From Dysgonomonas sp. Marseille-P4361 (GTDB lineage: Bacteria; Bacteroidota; Bacteroidia; Bacteroidales; Dysgonomonadaceae), in assembly GCF_900343125.1 (NCBI RefSeq), contig NZ_OPYL01000002.1, positions 1 to 64,000 on the forward strand: a stretch of DNA of 64,000 nucleotides, in the 5' to 3' direction. The notes under the pieces were generated by a model that was not told where the DNA came from, ran no database searches, and saw only the letters and a program-made list of their open reading frames with translations. The position numbers and the translations under genes are program-made. Shown piece by piece: positions 45,475 through 54,732 of this stretch (position 1 is the first letter of the stretch; every line of letters begins with the position of its first letter).

Positions 45475-46083
45475 ATGGATCGGTTAAAATCAATACTTGC
45501 AGATAAAATACTAGACTTGTCTACCGAGGCAGGCGAAGGAGATATCAGAGCCAGATTGGACAAAATACATCGTTTCAGAGATTTTGCAAATGCATGTAAA
45601 TCTTTGATGACTAAATATCCGGGGATAGAGAGCGAGCTTATCGGAATGGTCATGGATGACAACTTTGATACTGCTGAGGCCTCGTCCCGTGTGGATAAGA
45701 TTGTCGACTTGGCTGAAAATCCGACTACAATAATAAAAGATACTATACCAACTGATAACTCTGATGATGAAAGAAATGCAGTTGCGGAAGAAACGAAAAA
45801 CTATAATGTAATACCGGAGTTAAAATCTAATCAGACACAATCTGTTAAAGAAGAGGTGGAGGAGGAAGGATCGTTCTTCCCTACCGAAGACGAGATGGTT
45901 GTGATAAAGCGCAATACTACAATTCGTAGAGTCTTTCAAGTGCTGGCGATTGTGCTGGCAGTCTTCGTTTTAATATTTATTTTGAAATTTGTTATGCTTC
46001 ATTGGCAAACAATTTTGATAATTGTAGGAATTTTAGTTATTCTTGCAGTATTATTTGTAGGATATAAGCGAAAGCAAAAATAA
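45475..46083 (+). CDS. Membrane protein of unknown function with two C-terminal helices
   Basis: 202 residues. The first 75 residues are helical (LADKILDLSTEAGEGDIRARL, RDFANACKSLMTKYPG). A disordered acidic stretch (about 80-140) follows, then two membrane helices (about 153-174 and 178-195) with a short turn and a basic C-terminus. I recognise no family. It begins 12 bases after rfbB and ends 32 before murB, so it is probably co-transcribed with envelope-precursor genes. A scaffold or regulatory role there would be a guess. Confidence 0.75.
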   Translation: MDRLKSILADKILDLSTEAGEGDIRARLDKIHRFRDFANACKSLMTKYPGIESELIGMVMDDNFDTAEASSRVDKIVDLAENPTTIIKDTIPTDNSDDERNAVAEETKNYNVIPELKSNQTQSVKEEVEEEGSFFPTEDEMVVIKRNTTIRRVFQVLAIVLAVFVLIFILKFVMLHWQTILIIVGILVILAVLFVGYKRKQK

Positions 46084-46115
46084 CCTGCAAAAAAGTAGAA
46101 TCAATAATCCCTGAA

Positions 46116-47123
46116 ATGGAATATTATAGGCAAACCCAATTAAAAGATTACAATTCATTCAGAACAGAGGCTTTAGCAAAGATACTTTGCTGCCCTAAAA
46201 GCGTAGAAGACCTGCGCAAGTGTTTATCCGATTATCCTAACGAGAAGAAGCTAATAGTAGGAGGAGGTTGTAATATCTTCTTCACTAAAGACTTTGATGG
46301 CGTTGTGATTTGCCCCGAAATAAGAGGAGTAAGAAAAATCACAGACGAAGAAGAAGAGGATGAAGATATATTTATAGAAGTAAACGCATCCGAAGATTGG
46401 GATGAGCTTGTGGCTTACTGTGTAGATAAAGGATTTGCCGGATTGGAGAATCTATCCTTTATTCCCGGAACGGTAGGAGCAGCCCCTATCCAAAACATAG
46501 GAGCATACGGAGCTGAAGTAAAAGATGTCGTTCGCGAAGTTGTAGCCATCGATATGGAAACAAACGAAGTCGTATCTTTTTCGAATGCAGAGTGCGAGTT
46601 TGGCTATCGCGACAGCATATTCAAACGCACCAATAAGTATGTAATTATTTCAGTTGTTTTTCATCTGAAACGTACTTTTACATACACACCTAAATATTTT
46701 GACCTGAACAAGGAACTTGAAGATATTGCCGAACCTACAATCAAAGATGTAAGAGAGGCTGTTATACGTGTCAGAAAAAGAAAACTTCCGGATGAAAAAA
46801 CATTACCCAACGCCGGTAGCTTTTTCAAAAATCCATGTATAACCAGAGAACATGCCGATCTGCTGATAGCCAGCTATCCGGATCTTCCGGCTTATCATCA
46901 AAGAGACGGACTGATAAAAACATCAGCGGCTTTCTTGATAGACAAAGCAGGATTTAAAGGAAAACGAATTGGGAATATCGGTACTTACCCCAATCAGCCA
47001 CTTATTATAGTAAACTATGGCACGTCGGATGGCAATGAAATAGTTGCTTTCATGACCGAGGTGAGAAATGCTGTAAAAAGCATATTTGATATTGAATTAG
47101 AACCCGAAGTGAGAATTTATTAA
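46116..47123 (+). CDS. murB: UDP-N-acetylenolpyruvoylglucosamine reductase
   Basis: 335 residues. The flavoenzyme reduces enolpyruvyl-UDP-GlcNAc to UDP-MurNAc in peptidoglycan synthesis. The FAD-binding domain has LIVGGGCNIFF, NLSFIPGTVGAAPIQNIGAYG and EFGYRDSIFK. The proton-donor serine is in LPNAGSFFKNP. The C-terminus is of the type I (E. coli-like) enzyme. It is followed after 26 bases by murA, the preceding step of the same pathway. Confidence 0.95.
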   Translation: MEYYRQTQLKDYNSFRTEALAKILCCPKSVEDLRKCLSDYPNEKKLIVGGGCNIFFTKDFDGVVICPEIRGVRKITDEEEEDEDIFIEVNASEDWDELVAYCVDKGFAGLENLSFIPGTVGAAPIQNIGAYGAEVKDVVREVVAIDMETNEVVSFSNAECEFGYRDSIFKRTNKYVIISVVFHLKRTFTYTPKYFDLNKELEDIAEPTIKDVREAVIRVRKRKLPDEKTLPNAGSFFKNPCITREHADLLIASYPDLPAYHQRDGLIKTSAAFLIDKAGFKGKRIGNIGTYPNQPLIIVNYGTSDGNEIVAFMTEVRNAVKSIFDIELEPEVRIY

Positions 47124-47149
47124 AACTAAATAATAAGAAATTAGATAAA

Positions 47150-48454
47150 ATGGCGTCATTTATTATTGAAGGTGGTTGCCGCCTTAGTGGAGAAATAACA
47201 CCGCAAGGAGCTAAAAACGAAGCATTACAGGTAATTTGTTCCGTATTGCTTACACCCGAAGAAGTAATAATCGAAAATATTCCCGATATATTAGATGTAA
47301 ACAACCTGATCGCTTTGCTGGGAGAAATGGGTGTAGAAACCCGTCGCCTTAGCGAAGATACATGGTCTTTCAAGGCCGAGAATGTAAATCTCGACTATTT
47401 GGAAACTCCTGAGTTTTTGAAAAAGAGTGCATCTCTTCGCGGTTCGGTAATGATTATAGGACCTTTAGTAGCTCGTTTTGGAAAGGCTTCGCTGCCAAAA
47501 CCGGGTGGGGATAAAATAGGTCGCCGCCGCTTGGATACACACTTCATAGGTATTCAAAAGCTGGGTGCAGACTTTGTTTACAATAAAGAACAACAGATCT
47601 ATAATATCTCGGCGAAAAAACTGACAGGAGCATACATGCTGCTTGATGAAGCATCGGTAACTGGCACAGCTAATATCCTGATGACGGCCGTTCTTGCCGA
47701 AGGTGAAACAACGATATATAATGCCGCTTGCGAGCCTTATTTGCAACAGCTATGTAAGCTATTGAACAAGATGGGAGCCAAGATTACCGGTGTGGGATCT
47801 AATCTTTTGCGCATCGAAGGTGTAAAATCTCTGGGAGGAGCAACGCATCGCATCTTACCCGATATGATCGAGATTGGTAGTTTTATCGGTATGGCAGCCA
47901 TGACAGCATCAGAGATTACGATAAAGAATGTAGCTTACGACGAGCTTGGTATTATACCTGATACATTCCGCCGTCTGGGAATAAAACTAGAACGTAGAGG
48001 AGATGATATCTTCATTCCTGCACAAAAAGAATATGAAATAGATACCTTTATAGATGGTTCTATCCTGACCATAGCAGATGCTCCTTGGCCGGGCTTAACA
48101 CCCGATCTTATCAGTGTGCTGCTGGTTGTAGCTACTCAGGCAAAAGGCAGTGTGCTGATTCATCAAAAAATGTTTGAAAGCCGCTTGTTCTTTGTCGATA
48201 AACTGATCGATATGGGGGCTCAGATTATTCTTTGCGATCCGCATCGTGCTACAGTAATAGGTACAGGAAAACGACCTATGCGGGCAACTACAATGACCTC
48301 TCCCGATATTCGTGCCGGAATTGCACTACTGATTGCCGCAATGTGTGCCGATGGTAAGAGTACAATACACAATATCGACCAGATAGACAGAGGGTATCAG
48401 AATATCGATCTGCGTCTCAACCAGCTAGGTGCAAATATTTTACGTCTTGACTAA
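47150..48454 (+). CDS. murA: UDP-N-acetylglucosamine 1-carboxyvinyltransferase
   Basis: 434 residues. MurA transfers enolpyruvate from PEP to UDP-GlcNAc, the first committed step of peptidoglycan synthesis. It has the expected start GGCRLSGEITPQGAKNEAL, PLVARFGKASLPKPGGDKIG, the LPDMIEIGSFI stretch and SPDIRAGIALLIAA. At the position of the catalytic Cys115 of E. coli (PGGC), this protein has Asp121 (PGGD). A Cys-to-Asp change at this site keeps activity and makes MurA insensitive to fosfomycin in other bacteria, so natural resistance is expected. Confidence 0.96.
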   Translation: MASFIIEGGCRLSGEITPQGAKNEALQVICSVLLTPEEVIIENIPDILDVNNLIALLGEMGVETRRLSEDTWSFKAENVNLDYLETPEFLKKSASLRGSVMIIGPLVARFGKASLPKPGGDKIGRRRLDTHFIGIQKLGADFVYNKEQQIYNISAKKLTGAYMLLDEASVTGTANILMTAVLAEGETTIYNAACEPYLQQLCKLLNKMGAKITGVGSNLLRIEGVKSLGGATHRILPDMIEIGSFIGMAAMTASEITIKNVAYDELGIIPDTFRRLGIKLERRGDDIFIPAQKEYEIDTFIDGSILTIADAPWPGLTPDLISVLLVVATQAKGSVLIHQKMFESRLFFVDKLIDMGAQIILCDPHRATVIGTGKRPMRATTMTSPDIRAGIALLIAAMCADGKSTIHNIDQIDRGYQNIDLRLNQLGANILRLD

Positions 48455-48502
48455 CTTTAATTCATGATATAAACAAAAGTATTATTCAACTTTTTTTACA
48501 CT

Positions 48503-49144
48503 ATGACTGAAAATGAAAAGTATCTTTATGATCATTTCCTGATTAGTATAAAGTCCGGATTTGAATCTTTAGAGGATATTATTAATGATGCCCTGGAGGC
48601 TGTTGAAGACGAAGGCTGGGAGAGCGAAATCTCTGAAGAATGGATCAGAGAAACATTGAGCAGAGAGTATGCGAAAAACGAAGCCGAAAGTAAACTATGG
48701 GAACATCCCACGCATGTAGAAAAGCTGCATAAGATATTTGATAAACTGAATACAGAGAAAATCCTGGCATTGCATAATGCCGGCTATACGCAGTCGGAGG
48801 CTATATACGATGTGCAAGATGTTTGGAAAGATATCGAAGATGAAGGTGTTAAACCAATCGGTTATTGTTACTATCATGGACAAGACCTCGAAAGGGTGAT
48901 TACCGACGGTGTATTGTGTCTTGGCTTTTATGGAGAGAAAGAGAAAAACGATAAAGAAGCTATTCTGATAGGACGTAAGGTTGTAGAAGCATTCGAAGCC
49001 GAAGGTTTCACTGTAGAATGGAATTGTTCAGCTTCTCAACGTATAGAGATCCAAAATTTTGAATGGAAGAATGTGTTCACCTCTTACGATGAGGTAGATG
49101 AAAAATGGGGATACGACCGGGCAATAGAATTGATGAAAGAATAA
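48503..49144 (+). CDS. DUF6891-like protein
   Basis: 213 residues, acidic and soluble, without signal peptide. The C-terminal half has YCYYHGQDLERVITDGVLCLGF and ILIGRKVVEAFEAEGFTVEW, which I recall as the DUF6891 pattern; the N-terminal half is helical (EEWIRETLSREYAKNEAE). No function is known. It is the last plus-strand gene before the terminator at 49163 and lies 48 bases after murA. Confidence 0.7.
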   Translation: MTENEKYLYDHFLISIKSGFESLEDIINDALEAVEDEGWESEISEEWIRETLSREYAKNEAESKLWEHPTHVEKLHKIFDKLNTEKILALHNAGYTQSEAIYDVQDVWKDIEDEGVKPIGYCYYHGQDLERVITDGVLCLGFYGEKEKNDKEAILIGRKVVEAFEAEGFTVEWNCSASQRIEIQNFEWKNVFTSYDEVDEKWGYDRAIELMKE

Positions 49145-49162
49145 AGAATATCAATTTATACA

Positions 49163-49200
49163 AAGAGGGAGGCTATTTCATATAGCCTCCCTCTTTTTTA
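49163..49200. terminator. Bidirectional terminator between DUF6891-like gene and glycan operon
   Basis: Perfect 14-bp stem AAGAGGGAGGCTAT (49163-49176) with ATAGCCTCCCTCTT (49182-49195), followed by TTTTA. It lies between convergent transcripts. Confidence 0.92.
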
Positions 49201-49213
49201 TTTTCTAAGCAAA

Positions 49214-50275
49214 TTACGTATACAGTTTAGCCAATTCGTAAACTTGTTTTGCCGACTTTTCCCACGAATATTTTTTGATTTGTTCCAATCCTTTCAGTTG
49301 AAGTTCTCTTCGCAGCTCGTTGTCTTCGAGCAAAAGGTCTATTTTCGCAGCAATGTCATCAATGTCGTAAGGATCAACATATAGTGCAGCATCTTCGCTC
49401 ACTTCACGTAGTGCCGGAATATCGGAGTTGATAGCTGGACAGCCAAAGGTCATAGATTCTAAAGGAGGAAGTCCGAAACCTTCGTACAAGGATGGGTAGA
49501 TAGATAATGAAGCATTTTGATACATGCTTTGCAACGTATCGTCAGCTATATATCCAGGCAGGTATATATTTTCTCCTACCAACTTTTGCAGGTCGGGTGT
49601 ATTGAATGCCTTGAAAGACATGCCAATAATATACAGTTTGACAGATTTGTCCTTTATCTTCTGAAAGGCTTCGACCAAGCGTGCAAAATTCTTGCGAGGA
49701 TCCATGTTCGATACAGCCAGAATGTATCTGTCAGCATTGGGATCTCTTTCAAAATTTAGAATTTCCTCTTTTGTCGGCTTGTTGTGAAAAGGAACATTGC
49801 TATGTACAATGTGTATTTTATCAGCTTCTATTCCGAGGGTATCAACAATCTCTCTCTTCGAAAATTCGCTTACAGTCAGCACAGCATGAGCTTTTTTGCC
49901 TATGCGAGGCATCATAAAATGGTAAAAACGATAATAGTTTTTCGAAAACCATTCAGGATAGCGTTCGTGTGAAACATCGTGGATGGTCATTATCTGATTG
50001 TCGTAGGTCAGAGGTCCACATCCCGTAAAGCTTATCAGAAGAGGACTGCCTATGCTTTTTAAATATTTAGGAAGCGATATTTGTTCCCAAAGGTGATTAT
50101 CGAGCGAGCCACACTTTACTGTTTTAAAGTCGAATTTATAATCAGGCTGTATCTCTTGCGGTATAGCCACATGAAAGTCGACTCCCATTTCATGCAGTTT
50201 ATTGCAGATTTCGAATGCATAACGATGCACTCCACTAGCTTTCTGAGTTAAATATCTTCCGTTTACAACAAACAT
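49214..50275 (-). CDS. Glycosyltransferase family 4 (last gene of glycan operon)
   Basis: 353 residues with a GT-B fold. Donor-site features of GT4 are clear: SNMDPRKNFARLVEAFQKI, and YPSLYEGFGLPPLESMTFGCP with the E-x7-E pattern, then INSDIPALREVSEDAALYVDP. It lacks membrane segments. It probably adds a hexose from a nucleotide sugar to a lipid-linked glycan at the cytoplasmic face of the inner membrane; donor and acceptor are unknown. It lies 2 bases after the SGNH-like gene. Confidence 0.88.
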   Translation of the reverse strand: MFVVNGRYLTQKASGVHRYAFEICNKLHEMGVDFHVAIPQEIQPDYKFDFKTVKCGSLDNHLWEQISLPKYLKSIGSPLLISFTGCGPLTYDNQIMTIHDVSHERYPEWFSKNYYRFYHFMMPRIGKKAHAVLTVSEFSKREIVDTLGIEADKIHIVHSNVPFHNKPTKEEILNFERDPNADRYILAVSNMDPRKNFARLVEAFQKIKDKSVKLYIIGMSFKAFNTPDLQKLVGENIYLPGYIADDTLQSMYQNASLSIYPSLYEGFGLPPLESMTFGCPAINSDIPALREVSEDAALYVDPYDIDDIAAKIDLLLEDNELRRELQLKGLEQIKKYSWEKSAKQVYELAKLYT

Positions 50276-50277
50276 GT

Positions 50278-51384
50278 TTATTCTTTATTTTTAAATCTCA
50301 GCCAGTCTCTGTTTTGTTCTATGAAAGAGTTGATCAGGCTGTCGGTACGTTGTATTTTATCGCCTATATTAGCTGTTGTCAGCTCATACTTAGGATTGTA
50401 TATATTCAGTGCAATAGAATCGGATAATAGAGGTCCGAAATGAGTAATGTCACTGTAATGATTCAAATCTGTAATCTCTTCTCTGTCGAAAAAGAAAGCA
50501 ACTTTTACATTCTTATATTTCTCTACCGACTGCACAAAGTAATGAACAAACTTCATAAAGTTGTGGTAATAGCCACTTTCTCTGGTGTGATGCCAGTAAA
50601 GGGCAGAGTAAGAAGGGAATAAGAAGGTGTGATTAATGTCGGGATATTTTTCTATTTCCAGCTTTTCAAGAGTTTCATTCCAGTTCTTCTCCATACGGTA
50701 GTTCATACTATCCAGTATAAGATAAGAAACTCCTCTTATATTGTTCAGGTATTGATGTTTAACCTCGTCGGCACTAAATACCGAAGCAAGTCTGTCGCTT
50801 CCGATATTATCTATGTCGGTTTTCATCTTGAAAGATTCAGGAATGTCTTCAGCATTCTTAAAATAGAGTGTCATACCTATATCGGCAGGGACAAATTGAA
50901 CCAGGGTTTCGTATCCGTAAAGGTATTTTAGTTTATTGATCAACTTATCCTCATACAAATAGGCAGGGTAGCGCATGCTCTTATCCATGCGGGCAAACAG
51001 AGGCATATCTATATTGATAACCATATCTTTTACCGAATCCATTTGTACAAATGAATAGAGGTAAAGCATCTCGGTAATGTTCATCCCTCCCGAAGATAAT
51101 TTGACAGGTTTAGTTCCGGGAAAGTTATCTCTGAAAACAGACATATCCAGATTCTGAAACATGGAAGATCCCAAGAAAACGGTGTTGTAATCGTAATGTT
51201 TGGCTAGTCCTCCATTTACAAATCGAGGGTTTAAAATGTAGCGTCCATCTGTATTTACTCTGAACTGAAAGAATGGGTCTACAATGTAGCTGACAAACCC
51301 TATACAGAAAAGGAAAGCAATACAAGAAAGTATGAAAACTTTCAGGTATTTGATTGATGAATATTTGTTCTTCTTCTCTGTCAT
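50278..51384 (-). CDS. SGNH-like membrane-anchored protein, probable O-acylation partner of the MBOAT
   Basis: 368 residues. One N-terminal membrane anchor (about 13-34), the rest probably periplasmic. It is not a close match to any named family. It does show the two signature spots of SGNH-type acyltransferases: a Ser in VFLGSSMFQNLD and a D-x-x-H pair in YSDITHFGPLLSDSIALNI. The anchor, length and position 5 bases after an MBOAT gene parallel AlgI-AlgJ and DltB-DltD pairs. I infer that it takes the acyl group delivered by the MBOAT and places it on the glycan. Confidence 0.6.
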   Translation of the reverse strand: MTEKKNKYSSIKYLKVFILSCIAFLFCIGFVSYIVDPFFQFRVNTDGRYILNPRFVNGGLAKHYDYNTVFLGSSMFQNLDMSVFRDNFPGTKPVKLSSGGMNITEMLYLYSFVQMDSVKDMVINIDMPLFARMDKSMRYPAYLYEDKLINKLKYLYGYETLVQFVPADIGMTLYFKNAEDIPESFKMKTDIDNIGSDRLASVFSADEVKHQYLNNIRGVSYLILDSMNYRMEKNWNETLEKLEIEKYPDINHTFLFPSYSALYWHHTRESGYYHNFMKFVHYFVQSVEKYKNVKVAFFFDREEITDLNHYSDITHFGPLLSDSIALNIYNPKYELTTANIGDKIQRTDSLINSFIEQNRDWLRFKNKE

Positions 51385-51389
51385 TGTCG

Positions 51390-52823
51390 TTAAAAATTGA
51401 AATAGATAAAAGAACTTACTTTCGAGAAATGAATGACTGCAATGGAAAATAAAAAGGCAATCGCAATGGCATTTCTTTTCTTTGGTTTAAACTCATTATA
51501 CAGATCTATACTATTCTTTGGAACAAAGAAAGATAGGAATGCAGCGAACAGTAAAACCGATACAACGAATATTATTCGCAATATATCCGGATAGGCTAGG
51601 GTAGAGTTGTAGGCTAAAATGCCAATACCATCAAAGGCTATCGCGTCGGGGATAAACATTTTTTGTAGTATTGTCAGTGCCACTTCCATAGTCGAAGAAC
51701 TGAAAAGTACCCATGCTGCATTGACAAATATAAAAGTGAAGAATATACGAATCAGGTCGGGTATTCTATCCAATTGCTTTTCGGTCAGTTTCTCAAACAC
51801 CCTGACTACACCATGCATAATACCCCATATAACGAAAGTCCATGCAGCACCATGCCATATGCCACTGACAAAGAATACGATAAAAAGATTGATACAAGTT
51901 CGTGTCAGTCCTTTGCGGTTCCCTCCCAAAGGGATGTAGACTATTCTGAATAATGAGCGTCCCAGTGTGATATGCCAACGTTTCCAAAACTCGGTAATAC
52001 TTTTCGATTTGTATGGAGAATAGAAATTGACAGGGAGGTCGATATTCATCATTTTACCCAGTCCTATTGCCATATCGGAATAACCGCTGAAATCGAAAAA
52101 AAGACGGAATGTATAAGCTAACGATCCTACCCAAGCTGCGCCAAAAGACAGCCCTTCGGGATTGTAGGCAGCATTGTCGGTAAAGATGACCAGCGTATCG
52201 GCTATAACAGCTTTCTTGAAGAGTCCGATAACAAATATAAACAGTCCTTTGGAGAAGTTGTCGATGTTGAAGAATCTGTTTTTATCGTTTTGGTACTGCG
52301 CCATTACATCTTGCGAGAAGACAATAGGTCCTGCTACCAGCTGAGGAAAGAAAGTTATGAATAGCGTATAATCAACAATGTCGGGAACTTTCTCTTCTCT
52401 GTTTTTAACGCTGATGAGAAAAACAATTTGCTGGAAAGTATAATAGCTGATACCCAAAGGTATAAGTATTCCTTTGAGGACGAAATGGGTATCGAAAGCT
52501 ATATTTATGTTTTCGAGAAAGAAATCATAATACTTATAATAGCCTAATAGCCCTATATTGAATAATATGCCGCCAACAAAAAACAGCTTTCTGTAGATTG
52601 CTTTTTGAGACCTCTCTATGCTAGTTGCCAAAGCGTAATTGACAAAAACCGATGTGAGAATAAGCGGAACATATGAAATATTATTGTATCCGTAAAATAC
52701 AAGAGAAGCCAATATGATGAAACAATGCTGCACTTTTCGGGACACAAATCGCGACATCCCAAAATAGAGGAGCAATACTATTGGCAAAAAGACGAAAACA
52801 AATATATATGTAGAAAATACCAT
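51390..52823 (-). CDS. MBOAT-family membrane O-acyltransferase (AlgI/DltB-like)
   Basis: 477 residues with about eleven membrane helices. The MBOAT hallmarks are FDFSGYSDMAIGLG, FWKRWHITLGRSLFR, YIPLGGNRKG and FVSGIWHGAAWTFVIWG, where the His in IWHGAAW is the catalytic residue. AlgI-like proteins move an acetyl or other acyl group across the inner membrane for O-acylation of exported polysaccharides. It works with an SGNH-like protein, encoded directly downstream. The acyl donor and target sugar are unknown; the neighbouring genes suggest the heptose-containing glycan made here. Confidence 0.92.
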   Translation of the reverse strand: MVFSTYIFVFVFLPIVLLLYFGMSRFVSRKVQHCFIILASLVFYGYNNISYVPLILTSVFVNYALATSIERSQKAIYRKLFFVGGILFNIGLLGYYKYYDFFLENINIAFDTHFVLKGILIPLGISYYTFQQIVFLISVKNREEKVPDIVDYTLFITFFPQLVAGPIVFSQDVMAQYQNDKNRFFNIDNFSKGLFIFVIGLFKKAVIADTLVIFTDNAAYNPEGLSFGAAWVGSLAYTFRLFFDFSGYSDMAIGLGKMMNIDLPVNFYSPYKSKSITEFWKRWHITLGRSLFRIVYIPLGGNRKGLTRTCINLFIVFFVSGIWHGAAWTFVIWGIMHGVVRVFEKLTEKQLDRIPDLIRIFFTFIFVNAAWVLFSSSTMEVALTILQKMFIPDAIAFDGIGILAYNSTLAYPDILRIIFVVSVLLFAAFLSFFVPKNSIDLYNEFKPKKRNAIAIAFLFSIAVIHFSKVSSFIYFNF

Positions 52824-52839
52824 AAAGTAAAAGTGAACT

Positions 52840-53676
52840 TTATTCTTCTATTTCTTTGTATGTTTTTTTACTGTACCAGCTTCTTTTTACGAAGCATTTT
52901 GTTAATCCAATCCAGAATCTCATTTTGAAACGGTTCCAGGCTTTTGCCGAAATTTTAGCTTCGGGAAAATAATCTGTATCTGAAACAATGTTGAAGTAGC
53001 CTTTCTTTTGTTCGATACCGTCCTTCAAGAATTCGATGTGGTGAGTTACGGTCTTTGATTTTGGGAATACATAGAAACGCCCTTCCTTAATATTAGGAAC
53101 ATAAGGGTACTTGTAACTGATATAACTTGGTACATGTACCGGCATATTTTCTGTAATCCAGATAAAATCGGAATTCGTATCACGCAAGAAATTGGTAATA
53201 TGACATTCGGGGAATAACTCAAAATCGAATATACCAGGGTGCTTCCTTATGTAATCTGTCTTGATAAGGGCAAAATCCGTAGCAAGTGCATAGTATTTAT
53301 CGTACCAGTCGGCACTTGCCCATACGGCATTGGGTGTTTCAGCCAATCGCTTTGCATATTTAGATATGATGGCATCGCCATATACCCATGTGTCGGCTTC
53401 CAGAATCAGTGTAAATTGACTGCTTTCAGGGATAAACTTTGCGCCCTCCATCAGTAGCTGAGAATTACCTTTACGATGTCCGGCATTCTCCTCCAACACT
53501 ACAAGCTTGTCTATATGCCGGAGACTGTCCGACGGAATATCATAGCCCTTCGACTTGCCATTGCTGACTACAATGACATGGTAATTGTTATCTTTCCACG
53601 TATCACGAATGATCTGAAGATTGTACTTCAAATCATCGATCCGATCATATACACGTATAAGAACTGTAATCTCCAT
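52840..53676 (-). CDS. Glycosyltransferase, GT-A (family 2-like)
   Basis: 278 residues. It opens MEITVLIRVYDRIDDLKYNL with a nucleotide-binding Rossmann part, VIVVSNGKSK and a metal-binding LILEADTWV in place of the DxD motif. The C-terminal half diverges from standard GT2 and has aromatic-rich segments (ASADWYDKYYALATDFALI). The family assignment is by motif only. It lies 5 bases after hddA and 16 before the MBOAT gene. It may attach the heptose made by the neighbouring genes (inference). Confidence 0.75.
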   Translation of the reverse strand: MEITVLIRVYDRIDDLKYNLQIIRDTWKDNNYHVIVVSNGKSKGYDIPSDSLRHIDKLVVLEENAGHRKGNSQLLMEGAKFIPESSQFTLILEADTWVYGDAIISKYAKRLAETPNAVWASADWYDKYYALATDFALIKTDYIRKHPGIFDFELFPECHITNFLRDTNSDFIWITENMPVHVPSYISYKYPYVPNIKEGRFYVFPKSKTVTHHIEFLKDGIEQKKGYFNIVSDTDYFPEAKISAKAWNRFKMRFWIGLTKCFVKRSWYSKKTYKEIEE

Positions 53677-53681
53677 CTAAC

Positions 53682-54710
53682 TTATTTCGTGTGCCAGGTT
53701 TCCAATCCTTTTTTAGTGAAGGAATAGGGTTGAACTGTGCCTCCTAAATTTTCTAATGCTTTAACAACAGCATAACGGGTATTGCCCGGGCAGTAGAAGA
53801 ATACATAGCCTCCACCTCCGGCTCCGGATATTTTACCCCCCGTCGATCCTGCATTGATGGCAGTTTCGTATATCTCCTCAAAGAGGGGAGTTGTTATGCC
53901 ATCAGCCATATTTCTTTTGTATGTCCATCCTTCGTGCAAAATATGACCAATTTGATCAAGATCGTTCTTGAGGATGGCTTCTTTTATTTCGTAGGCCTGC
54001 GCTTTTATTTTGTGCATAGCCTCTATTGATTTAGCTTTTTGCTCCTTTACGTTTTTTTGTTGCTTTTCTATAATGTCTCCCGAATTTCGGCTCGAGTTTG
54101 TATAGTACAGGAGCATATTGTTAGATAACTCGTTGATAATATCATTTCTGATACGCAACGGATTGACAATAACTTTGTCGTCAGCATAAAATTCCATGAA
54201 GTTGAACCCGCCAAAAGCTGCCGCATATTGGTCTTGTTTACCTCCTGCCTGTTTCAGATCTACACGTTCGATAAGATAAGCCAGATAAGCCAGATCATAT
54301 TCTCCTAAAGGAAGAGTCAGCCATTCGGCATAAGCTCCCAATATGGCTACTGCCAGCGTGGATGAGGTGCCCAAACCCGACCCAAAAGGGACTTCGAGGG
54401 CGCAGGTCAGAGTAAATGAAAGAGGCTTCTTTACAAAGTCTTTTACAATGCGGTTGTAAATGCCTTTCATCAAGTCGGCCTTGTCGTTACATATAGGAAG
54501 CATTGGCGACGAGTCGAAGATGTATTCTTCATTTGTTTGAGGTATTCGGAATACAATCTTGTTATCGTTTCTGGGCTCTATGTTAGCATAAGCATATAAG
54601 CTGATGGTTGCATTCAGTATGCAGCCTCCATATATGTCGGAGTAGGGAGAAACGTCTGTTCCACCCCCGGCAAGTCCTAATCTAAATGGTGCTTTACTTC
54701 TTATAAGCAT
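53682..54710 (-). CDS. hddA: D-glycero-alpha-D-manno-heptose 7-phosphate kinase
   Basis: 342 residues, GHMP kinase fold. Motif 1 is APFRLGLAGGGTDVSPY, the ATP loop is VPFGSGLGTSSTLAVAILGAY, and motif 3 is GSTGGKISGAGGGGYVFFYCP. HddA phosphorylates heptose 7-phosphate at C1 with alpha specificity, leading to the GDP-heptose branch. GmhB and HddC, the next two steps, are encoded just upstream, which supports HddA over galactokinase- or fucokinase-like alternatives. GmhA, the isomerase that starts the path, is not in the cluster. Confidence 0.88.
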   Translation of the reverse strand: MLIRSKAPFRLGLAGGGTDVSPYSDIYGGCILNATISLYAYANIEPRNDNKIVFRIPQTNEEYIFDSSPMLPICNDKADLMKGIYNRIVKDFVKKPLSFTLTCALEVPFGSGLGTSSTLAVAILGAYAEWLTLPLGEYDLAYLAYLIERVDLKQAGGKQDQYAAAFGGFNFMEFYADDKVIVNPLRIRNDIINELSNNMLLYYTNSSRNSGDIIEKQQKNVKEQKAKSIEAMHKIKAQAYEIKEAILKNDLDQIGHILHEGWTYKRNMADGITTPLFEEIYETAINAGSTGGKISGAGGGGYVFFYCPGNTRYAVVKALENLGGTVQPYSFTKKGLETWHTK

Positions 54711-54732
54711 ATCTCAGCGAGTTTTATAAGTC

